A stretch of 48,576 bases of DNA from Candidatus Solibacter usitatus (GTDB lineage Bacteria; Acidobacteriota; Terriglobia; Bryobacterales; Bryobacteraceae). Shown one piece after another: positions 32,152-39,774 of the stretch. Numbering within the stretch: position 1 is the first letter of the stretch; every line of letters begins with the position of its first letter. The stretch lies in the NCBI GenBank assembly GCA_016191645.1, contig JACPVQ010000030.1, forward strand, positions 1 through 48,576, given 5' to 3'. Both the position numbers and the translations under genes were made by a program. Under the pieces are notes generated by a model. That model saw only the letters and a list, made by a program, of their open reading frames with translations. It ran no database searches and was not told the DNA's origin.

Positions 32152-33117
32152 CTATCGGCCCCCCGGAATGGGGAGCTTGACTTCGCAACAGGCTTCCTCT
32201 TTTTGCTTGGCCTTCTTGGCGTATTCGATCTCGTGATCGATGACGGATTTCAACTGATCCCAGGCAACGTTGCCCACCAGACGCCGCCCGTTGACGAACA
32301 GTGTGGGTGTGGAGTTGACTTGCAACGCGCGCGCCTGTTCCGCGCTGGCCTCGACATCCTTCTCCGTCATCTTGCCATCGATGCACTGGCCGAGCAGCAG
32401 TGTATCCAGTTTCTTGCCGCCGGCATATTCCAGAGACTTTGTCTTCAGGTTTTCGGCGGTGATCTGCGGCTGCTGTTCGAAGATCCAATCGTGGAAACCC
32501 CAGAAAGCGGCGGGGTCCTGCTTCTGCACGCAGCGGCCGATGATTGCCGCGGGCTTCGCCCACGGATGAATTTTTTCCAGCGGAAAATCCTTGAAGATGA
32601 GCTTCACTTGCGTGGGATAGCTTTTTTCCAGATTCGCGCGCAGCGTCTTCGCCTCTTCCTTGCAGTACTGGCATTGGAAATCGCTGTAGACGAAAATGCT
32701 CACGGCGGCATTGGCCGGTCCGGCAACGGGAGAGCCATCGATCTTGAGCAGCTTGGTGTCGGCCGCAAACGGACTGTCACGAAGATCGAAGACCTTGCCT
32801 TGCATCGCCTTCGTTCCGTCTTTGGAAACGTAGAAAGAAACCTGCTGCGTATTCGCGCCGCCATCGGTCACCTTCACATTGACGTCCAACATGGATGGCA
32901 TATCGGACGGCGTTGGATCGTCAACCAGAATCTGAAATTGTTCCGGGATGAGGAAGAGATGGCGCAGATACTCGGAGAAGTGCGCTTTATCGAAGGCGGT
33001 CTTCGCGGGCGACGCGGCAACGGGCGTCAACGGTTTGGCCGGAGCGGCCTTCTTCGTCTGAGCGGAGGCGGCCATGCACATCGCACCCAGAAGGCATAGC
33101 CAGTAGAACTTGCGCAT
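32152..33117 (-). CDS. Exported DsbA-like thiol oxidoreductase
   Basis: 321 residues. A Sec signal peptide (about 1-20) precedes a linker rich in Ala/Pro/Lys, an N-terminal domain of about 100 residues, and a thioredoxin-fold DsbA domain with the Cys149-Gln-Tyr-Cys152 active site (SDFQCQYCKEEA) and a cis-Pro loop NSTPTLFVNG. The family acts in disulfide formation or isomerisation or in peptide handling in the periplasm. A C-terminal Cys pair (EACCEVKLP) is unusual and could be a second redox or metal site. First gene of a two-gene operon with the M28 peptidase, suggesting it supports folding of secreted proteins. Confidence 0.85.
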   Translation of the reverse strand: MRKFYWLCLLGAMCMAASAQTKKAAPAKPLTPVAASPAKTAFDKAHFSEYLRHLFLIPEQFQILVDDPTPSDMPSMLDVNVKVTDGGANTQQVSFYVSKDGTKAMQGKVFDLRDSPFAADTKLLKIDGSPVAGPANAAVSIFVYSDFQCQYCKEEAKTLRANLEKSYPTQVKLIFKDFPLEKIHPWAKPAAIIGRCVQKQDPAAFWGFHDWIFEQQPQITAENLKTKSLEYAGGKKLDTLLLGQCIDGKMTEKDVEASAEQARALQVNSTPTLFVNGRRLVGNVAWDQLKSVIDHEIEYAKKAKQKEEACCEVKLPIPGGR

Positions 33118-33183
33118 GACATTATTGTAGCGAAGTGTCGTGGCGCTACCACGTCGCCGGAGAATGTGCCGATCAGAGTTTGC

Positions 33184-33456
33184 TCAGAAGTGCGTCGCGA
33201 GTAACCGATTCTCAAGGGGTTGTGAGCAGGGACTGCAATTCGCTGATGCGACGGAGACAACTTCGTCCCGAACAAGGTGAAGCCGAACACAGGCCGGGAC
33301 CGCCGCGTCGAAGAAATATGCGTTTACAGCTTCAATGACATTGCTCCGAAGCCCATCCCAAGAGTCGGCTTGTGCGAAAATGCCTTCGGTCAGGCACTCT
33401 GCGCAATAACCGCCGTCGGCTTCCTGAATGACTTCGAACATCAGTTCCTGAGACAT
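33184..33456 (-). CDS. Orphan HicB-like antitoxin-fold protein
   Basis: About 90 residues from the ATG at 33456 (MSQELMFEV); in-frame ATGs at 33465 and 33468 are alternatives. The core fits the small HicB-like family, with FEVIQEADGGYCAECLTEGIFAQADSWDGLRSNV and RLHLVRDEVVSVA, a partial RNase-H-like fold. Homologues usually sit beside a hicA toxin gene. None is seen here on either side, and the last ~20 residues (SANCSPCSQPLENRL) go beyond the family end, as if the downstream partner had decayed. No DNA-binding domain is visible. Confidence 0.6.
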   Translation of the reverse strand: MSQELMFEVIQEADGGYCAECLTEGIFAQADSWDGLRSNVIEAVNAYFFDAAVPACVRLHLVRDEVVSVASANCSPCSQPLENRLLATHF

Positions 33457-33602
33457 ATCTTCCATCATACGTCTGTAGGGCCCTGAAGAGCGGATTTGCA
33501 AATCGGGAATCTACGGCCCGACGAAAACCGCACCGCACGACAACCGCACTTGCATTTCACAGGGCGTTTGTAGCAATCTAAGAGGTTTTCCGCTTCCTCT
33601 TC

Positions 33603-34559
33603 ATGTTTGTCAGGGTCCTCTATCACGATCATTGCTTCGACGGAGCCGCTTCGGCTGCGTTCTTCAGCCGCTTTTATCGCGATACGTTTCATGGCAACGC
33701 GCAATTCGCCTATACGGGCATGGCCCACAAGGCCTCGCAGATCTTCGAAGATCATCTGTTTGACGGCGAAGAGAACGCCATTGTCGATTTTAAGTACTCG
33801 CCGCATCCGAAATTGACATGGTGGTTCGATCATCATCAAAGCGCATTTCTGAATCCGGAAGACGCCGAACATTTCCGTCACGACACCAGCGGGCGCAAGA
33901 TGTTCGATCCGGAGTTCCGTTCGTGCACGAATTTCATTGCGGCGGTGGCGCGCGAGCGCTGGAACTACCATCCCGCCGATCTGGACGATCTGGTGAAATG
34001 GGCCGACATCATCGACGGAGCGCAATACAACAGCGCGCAGGAAGCCGTGGATCTAGGCATGCCGGCAATGAAACTCACGCTGCTCATTGAAGGCGCCAAA
34101 GGCTCGGGCATCGTGCAGAAGATTATTGGTTGGATGATGTCGGAACGGCTCTCCGATATCATCGAGAAGCCAGAAGTACAGGAGATCTACCAACCTCTCT
34201 ATCAACGGCATCAGCAAACCATCGACATCATCGGCCGGCGCTCGGCGTGCACGGACGGCGTCGTATGGTTCGATCTGGTGGAAGACGGCATCGACGGCTA
34301 CAACAAGTTCATCCCGTACTATCTCTATCCGGAATCGGTCTACACGGTCTCAGTAAGCGTTTCGACGTTTCGCGCCAAGGTGTCGGTAGGCTCCAATCCG
34401 TGGGCGCCACAGCCGCTGAAGCACAACCTGGCAACCATCTGCGAACGTTACGGCGGCGGCGGCCATCCGAAAGTCGGAGCCATCAGCTTCGAGATCCACC
34501 AGGTGGCGGAGGCGCGCGCGGCGGCAGCGGAGATTGTGGAAGAGTTGAAAGCGCGCTAA
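33603..34559 (+). CDS. DHH-family phosphoesterase
   Basis: 318 residues, cytoplasmic. DHH domain motifs are YHDHCFDGAASAA (about 7-19, metal His/Asp), VDFKYSP (Asp in motif II) and FDHHQS (DHH at 76-78). The C-terminal DHHA1 domain has GGGGHPKVGA (284-293). These proteins cleave phosphoanhydrides or short oligonucleotides/cyclic dinucleotides (NrnA, GdpP-type) or act on other phosphoesters. It lacks transmembrane, PAS or GGDEF regions, so it is closer to stand-alone enzymes. c-di-AMP breakdown is possible given cdaA in this window, but the substrate cannot be read from sequence. Its TAA stop overlaps the stop of the convergent receptor gene. Confidence 0.8.
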   Translation: MFVRVLYHDHCFDGAASAAFFSRFYRDTFHGNAQFAYTGMAHKASQIFEDHLFDGEENAIVDFKYSPHPKLTWWFDHHQSAFLNPEDAEHFRHDTSGRKMFDPEFRSCTNFIAAVARERWNYHPADLDDLVKWADIIDGAQYNSAQEAVDLGMPAMKLTLLIEGAKGSGIVQKIIGWMMSERLSDIIEKPEVQEIYQPLYQRHQQTIDIIGRRSACTDGVVWFDLVEDGIDGYNKFIPYYLYPESVYTVSVSVSTFRAKVSVGSNPWAPQPLKHNLATICERYGGGGHPKVGAISFEIHQVAEARAAAAEIVEELKAR

Positions 34560-37500
34560 AAGTTTAGCCGCGCCTCCAAAGTCACCACGCGCGTGCCTCC
34601 GGCGCTGGTAATGTTGCCGAAGTTGAGCGAGTTGATGGACATGTTCGGATTGCCGAATTGCGGCGTATTCGAAAGATTGATCGCGTCGGCGCGGATGACG
34701 AAGTTGCGGCGCTCGGAAATGGCGATCGTCTTCAGAAGATTCACATCCAGCCGGAAGGTGCCCGGGCCGTTGAGAACGCGCTGCCCGATATTGCCCAGCG
34801 TTCCGGGCAGCGGATTGGCAAGGATGATCTTGCCGGACGGATCGGCTATGGCGCGCATGGTGGATCGGCCGGCGAAAGCGCTGTCGAATCCGTTCACCTG
34901 TGGATCGGTCACCACTTTGTAGCCGGGGAAGAAAACGACGCCGTTGCCGGTGCGCGTCACTCCCCCGATACCGTTGGCAATGGGCGCTAGAGCAAGCGCG
35001 GTTGCTCCCCCATAATTATTGAACGTATTGGAATTCACGCCGAACTCCAGCGGCGATCCGGAAAACACATTAAAGATGTATCCCGTCTGCCATCCGCCGG
35101 CCAGACGCTGCAACAGGCCTTTGGCGTTGCCCAGCAGCGGTTTTCCCTTGCCAAACGGCAATTCCCAGATTCCGGAATTGCGAATGATGTGCTTCAAGCT
35201 GAACGCCAAAATGCGGCGGTCGAGAGCCCGATTGCGCAGCGTGCGGTAGTTGTCCACCTGCTCTTGCGCGTCGCCCTCTTCTTCTCCGAAGGCCTTTCCG
35301 TATGTATAGTTGCTCAGAAGCAGAAACCCCTTGGAGAACCGCTTGTCCACCTGCACTTGCAAGGAATGGAAAATGCTGTTGGCGTAATTGCCCGTGAGAC
35401 GCGCGTTGGCGAATTGAGGATTGGCAGTGATCCAATTTTCGGGGAAGCCCGCGCGGCGTGGAATGCCGCCGCGCACATTGGTGATAAACGTATTGGTATT
35501 CAGAAAGCTGGCAAATCCGCCGACATCGTTGGCGGCAAGAAAGGCATTGGTGGTGGTGTTGCGCCGCACGGCATCGCTGCCCGTAATGTTCACGCCGTCC
35601 ACAACGCCAACACCGGGCACGTTGAGGCCGCGGAACAGAGTCGTTATCAGCGGCGCATTGCCTCCCGCCTGAGTAATGCGAAAGGCGTCGACAATGCCGT
35701 TTTCAAACACATTGGCTTCATTCACGTCCGCCCCAAGAATCAAGCGCGTCCCCTTGCTGGCCACGTAGCGCGCCGAAAGACTCGCCGTGTTGGACAACTT
35801 GGTTTGAAATCCCGCATTCCAATTCTGAATGTACGGCGCGCGGATATTGCTGTCGAAAGTGCGCACGGTCTGCGAGCGATCCGTAATTGGCACGGTGTCC
35901 AGCGGCTTGCTCAACGGCGACAGCGGCAACGACGCATTGCCGACGTTCAACACGTTGCCGGTAGTGAACGTGCGCGCTTCGCGTAGGCCCGGCTGATCGC
36001 CGCTGAGCACGTCCACCAGCCGCAGCGCGAAGCGTTCATACGCAATCGCGTAACCGGCGCGAAACACGATGGGCCAGCGCCCCAGCCATTTCGGCGTGGG
36101 TACGTTCCAGGCCAGCCCAATGCTGGGCGCGAAATTGTTCTTGTCGGGGTTAAACAGCGGAATGTCCGGATTGGGCGACTCGCGCGCTACCAATTGTACC
36201 CGCGTGAGCGACCCTTCATTCACGCCGGGTCGAAAAACAGAGGCGAAGCTGTTGCCGGATACGCCGAAGACGCTCCCCGATCCTCCCACCAGGTTGGCCG
36301 TGCGCCCGTGACCGTCGAAGGGAGAACCGTAGAACTCGTAGCGCAGGCCGAGGTTCAACGTTACGGTGCGAGCCACTTTGAAATCGTCCTGGAAATACCA
36401 GGAGAACTCGCGCGTCTTCCAAACTCTCTGCTTGCCCTCCCCGGCGAGAAACTGCGGATTGGGTCCACCCGGCGCGTTGAATGCCTGCACCACGCTGTTC
36501 ACGCTGCCGGAAAGATCGTTGAGAATGCCTTGCGCCAAACCGGCGTTGGTTCCGATGCCGGCAATGGCCGTAATGTTCTGCGGCGCTCCCAAGCCGCCGC
36601 TGCCGGCGTTCACTCGCGGCATCACGCTAAAGGAGTTGAATCCATTGGTGGAAACGTAGCGCATCTCCACGCCTGCCTTCAGCGCGTGTTTTCCTTGTAG
36701 CCGGGAAATCTTGTCGCTGAACTGGTACACCGGCGAGATGCGCCCTTGCGGATCGTTGGAGCTTTCCAACGGGTCGGTCACCTGGCTCAGCACCAGCAGG
36801 TACGGCTGTCCTTTCAACTTCGGCAGATAGTCCGTGCCGTTCGCCTCCCACGGAGAGTGGAAACGCACCAGCGGCCGTTGGAACCCGACGCGAAATTCGT
36901 TGATCGTACTGGGGGTGAGGTTGGACAGCACTTGCACCGACAAGACACGTGTCTTGCTGGTGACGTCGCCACCGGGAACGCCGGGAAAGGGCGATGCCAT
37001 AAAGCCGTTGGCATTGCTTTCGTTTTCCAGATTGTAGGTCACACTCAGGCGCTGCGTCGGCGTAAAGTAATGATCGATGCGAAAATCGTATTGCGTCAGA
37101 TCGTCGGGGATGGATAATTTGAACGTGTAGCCGGCGGTGTTCAAGCCGTCGCCGACGCGAAAATTATTCGGCAAGGGAATCAAGGCGAGATCCTTGGCGA
37201 TGGTTCCGGTAGGATCGGGCGCGGCGCGGTTGGGGTCGCGTCCGAACAGGCTCACCGCTTGCAGACCGCCGGTTGCGGAGGCAGGCCTCACCGGATTCCC
37301 CGCGGCATCCACCGTGGCCGACGAAGAGTTGGCGTTGGCATTTTGCGCTCCAGGGAAATACCGGAAGATGCCTTGGCGAGCCGTCGGCGTGTAGACCGTG
37401 CGCGTCACATTGGAGTTCTGCCGGATGCGCGAAGATTCGAACAGAAAATGGAAGAAGGTCTTATTCTTGCGGATGGGACCGCCCAGGCGCACTCCGAACT

Positions 37501-38290
37501 GATTCCGAATCAGAATGGGGCGCTGCAGACCCTGCAGATTATTGAAGAACGAGTTGGCGTTCAACGCGGTATTGCGCAATTGCTCAAACGCGCTGCCCAC
37601 AAACTGATTGGAGCCGCCGCGGGAATTCAGGATGATCTGGCCAGACCCGCGGCCGAATTCCGCATCCACGGGCGAAGTGATCACCTGCACCTCTTCAATG
37701 CGGTCGACGCTAGTGAAGAGCGTGGAGAAGACGCCGGAGTTGATGCGATTGTCCTGCACGTTGATGCCGTCGAGCGTGATGTTCAAAGCGACGCGCTGCG
37801 CGCCGTTGAAATTGGTGCCGTTGGTACCGGGCTGCGTCGTCGTGAGGCCCAGCGCGTCGCGGCTAATGAGCGGCAGTTGCTGAATGCTGCGCTCGGTGAG
37901 CAGACCGCCCACTGTCGCCGTGGCCGTGGCGAGCGCCTCGTTGCGGGATGCGACCTCGATGCTTTCCGCCACCGCCCCCAGTTCCATTGGCAGGTTGATC
38001 GTGAGCCGCTCGCCCAGGCCCAAGGACACTTCGTTGAGAACGTATTTTTTGAAGCCCGCGTGCCCTGCCTGAATGCGGTAAACGCCCGGCAGCAAACTGG
38101 GGAACAGATACACGCCGGCGTTATTCGCCGTGGATGCAATCTCCACGCCCGTGCGCGTATTCGTCACCGTCACGGTCGCGCCGGGAACTGCCGCGCCAGT
38201 TTGATCGGCAACGGTTCCGGAAAGAGCAGCATCCGTACCTTGCGCCGCGGCAAGGCAGGTAAATAGAAGAAGTATCCCAACACCCTTCAC
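34556..38290 (-). CDS. Oar-like TonB-dependent receptor 3
   Basis: Complete 1244-residue receptor. GTG start at 38290, with GGGGGTG 7 bases upstream, gives a signal peptide (MKGVGILLLFTCLAAAQG). Carboxypeptidase-regulatory-like domain (ALSGTVADQTGAAVPGATVT to about residue 105), plug with LPLISRDALGLTTTQPG, ALNITLDGINVQDN and RGSGQIILNSRGGSNQF, then RLGGPIRKNKTFFHFLFES and a long barrel ending TLEARLNF. It is longer than the other two mainly through barrel loops. The shared CTAA at the 3' ends makes its stop overlap that of the DHH gene. The upstream region contains palindromic element copy B. Confidence 0.9.
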   Translation of the reverse strand: MKGVGILLLFTCLAAAQGTDAALSGTVADQTGAAVPGATVTVTNTRTGVEIASTANNAGVYLFPSLLPGVYRIQAGHAGFKKYVLNEVSLGLGERLTINLPMELGAVAESIEVASRNEALATATATVGGLLTERSIQQLPLISRDALGLTTTQPGTNGTNFNGAQRVALNITLDGINVQDNRINSGVFSTLFTSVDRIEEVQVITSPVDAEFGRGSGQIILNSRGGSNQFVGSAFEQLRNTALNANSFFNNLQGLQRPILIRNQFGVRLGGPIRKNKTFFHFLFESSRIRQNSNVTRTVYTPTARQGIFRYFPGAQNANANSSSATVDAAGNPVRPASATGGLQAVSLFGRDPNRAAPDPTGTIAKDLALIPLPNNFRVGDGLNTAGYTFKLSIPDDLTQYDFRIDHYFTPTQRLSVTYNLENESNANGFMASPFPGVPGGDVTSKTRVLSVQVLSNLTPSTINEFRVGFQRPLVRFHSPWEANGTDYLPKLKGQPYLLVLSQVTDPLESSNDPQGRISPVYQFSDKISRLQGKHALKAGVEMRYVSTNGFNSFSVMPRVNAGSGGLGAPQNITAIAGIGTNAGLAQGILNDLSGSVNSVVQAFNAPGGPNPQFLAGEGKQRVWKTREFSWYFQDDFKVARTVTLNLGLRYEFYGSPFDGHGRTANLVGGSGSVFGVSGNSFASVFRPGVNEGSLTRVQLVARESPNPDIPLFNPDKNNFAPSIGLAWNVPTPKWLGRWPIVFRAGYAIAYERFALRLVDVLSGDQPGLREARTFTTGNVLNVGNASLPLSPLSKPLDTVPITDRSQTVRTFDSNIRAPYIQNWNAGFQTKLSNTASLSARYVASKGTRLILGADVNEANVFENGIVDAFRITQAGGNAPLITTLFRGLNVPGVGVVDGVNITGSDAVRRNTTTNAFLAANDVGGFASFLNTNTFITNVRGGIPRRAGFPENWITANPQFANARLTGNYANSIFHSLQVQVDKRFSKGFLLLSNYTYGKAFGEEEGDAQEQVDNYRTLRNRALDRRILAFSLKHIIRNSGIWELPFGKGKPLLGNAKGLLQRLAGGWQTGYIFNVFSGSPLEFGVNSNTFNNYGGATALALAPIANGIGGVTRTGNGVVFFPGYKVVTDPQVNGFDSAFAGRSTMRAIADPSGKIILANPLPGTLGNIGQRVLNGPGTFRLDVNLLKTIAISERRNFVIRADAINLSNTPQFGNPNMSINSLNFGNITSAGGTRVVTLEARLNF

Positions 38291-38381
38291 GCGTCACCCC
38301 CAAGGTCAGTAGGTCTATTTGCATCAGCATCGCACTGTCGGCTACTGATAGCAACCCATGCACTACAACCTGCGAAGATTT

Positions 38382-38545
38382 TGTGCGGTGGGCAGATCTC
38401 CAGATCTGCGGCGGGATCTCCAGATCCCGCATGGCCTCGCCAGAGGCCATCGGCTGCCATGCAGCCGTTTGCGGCTTTTCGATTTCCGCCGGCAGAGGCG
38501 GTCTGGAGACCGCCTCGCAGATCTGGAGATAGATCTGCCCACACA
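38382..38545 (-). repeat. Nested palindromic element, copy B (inverted relative to copy A)
   Basis: 164-bp non-coding element that aligns along its whole length, as reverse complement, with the element at 18419-18560. Shared blocks in the same order are TGTGNGGGCAGATCT arms, CCAGATCTGCGAGGCGGTCT, CAGACCGCCTCTG, GCCGATGGCCTCT, GGCGAGGCCATGCGGGATCT and GGAGATCCCGC. Copy B has an extra ATCT in one arm, and its centre differs, with a GAAATCGAAAAGCCGCAAACGG loop region. Nearby are remnants of the GTACTAC tandem unit (38561-38570 and 38599-38610). It lies between receptor 3 and the broken esterase gene, about 90 bases upstream of the receptor start. Confidence 0.85.
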
Positions 38546-38606
38546 AAAACAAGCTGAAGGGTAGTACAGACAATCTTCACAGGCTTCAGACGCCGGCAGT
38601 ACAAGA

Positions 38607-39750
38607 CTACTCGCGGTTCAGTTTCATTACTCGGAACAACGGCTTATCGCGTTCCGCCGCTTCCTGCTCGTAGGTTTGCTCCGTCCTGCTCACGTCATAA
38701 TCGCGCCACAACCAAGTCATCGCAACCGGCAGTTCCGCGCTCCCGTGAGCTCCGTTGTGCGTGCCGACGCCCCAACTCAAATGAAAATCGTAGCCCTTCA
38801 TCTTGAGCGAATTCGCCATCTGTATGTTTTGCAGCGGCCAGCTTCCGTGATCGTTTTCCAAATCCATGTTGCCGTCCTGCAGCCACACGCGGATGTTCCG
38901 CTTCGGCTCTTTGCGGATCTTGTTCGGATAGACATTCCCGCCGTCGATCACACCCGGCTTCCATTGAATACTCGTAAAACTGCCAATGCGCGAGAGTACG
39001 CGGCTGAACTGGTCCTGTTGAAACCATGCGACGTTGAACGCGCAAATGCCGCCCGACGAATTGCCGGCGATGCCGCGCGAATAGCCATCCTTGCGGATGT
39101 TGTATTTCGCCTGCACCTCGGCCAGCACTTCATCGCGTAGAAACTTCGCATACGTGTCGTTGACCGTATCGTATTCGATGGAGCGCATCGGCCGCCCGCC
39201 GCGCTGGCCCGGCGCGATGAACACTTGAATCATCACGGGGATTTTCTTTTGATGAATCAGGTTGTCGATGACGATCTGCGTACGCGAGGACCCGTTGCGA
39301 TCCACCAAGCCTTGCCCGTCCTGCCACACCATCAATCTTCTCGGAGAGCTTGCCTTTGGGCACGCCGGGCACTTCATAAGATTCGGGCAGGTAAGCGGGA
39401 ACGTCGTTGCGCTCGGCCGTCTCTTTGCCGTTGATGACGTAGTGGAACTTGTAAGAGTGCCCAGCCGGAAGCTGCACCGCGGCAAACCATAACTTCGTGC
39501 CGTTGATGGCGGTGAGCGCCGCGATCTGCTTATCGTTCACGAAGAGGACGGGCATCGCGTCCGCCTCGGTGGCAAACAGAAAGCTGCCGCCTTCGCTGAA
39601 AACCGCGCGATTCTGCTTGATCTCCTGCGGCCGCATCACGCGCTCCAGAGCGGCGCGGAACTCCGGCGATTGCGGCTTCTTCGCCAGATCGAAGACCGGA
39701 TCGGCTGCCAGCAGCGGCAATGAAAACAGTGCAATGGAAAGGAAACGCAT
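38607..39750 (-). pseudogene. Secreted esterase-like gene, broken by internal deletion/frameshift
   Basis: Two overlapping frames carry the two halves of one alpha/beta-hydrolase of the enterochelin-esterase-like type. The 5' half (from 39750) has a signal peptide (MRFLSIALFSLPLLAADP), an early-Ig-like N-domain (YKFHYVINGKETAERND) and stops matching after GVPKGKLSEKI. The 3' half resumes in another frame at LMVWQDGQGLVDRNG and contains the nucleophile elbow AGNSSGG, the Asp region QDGNMDLEND, and the His region THNGAHG. From memory of homologues, roughly 25 residues normally lie between these blocks (linking IYDG...YVP segment). So the lesion near 39333-39339 is a deletion of non-multiple-of-three length rather than one missing base. 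It could still be an assembly collapse. Confidence 0.75.
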
Positions 39751-39774
39751 AGCGCCAGACTATCATGAGGACCT

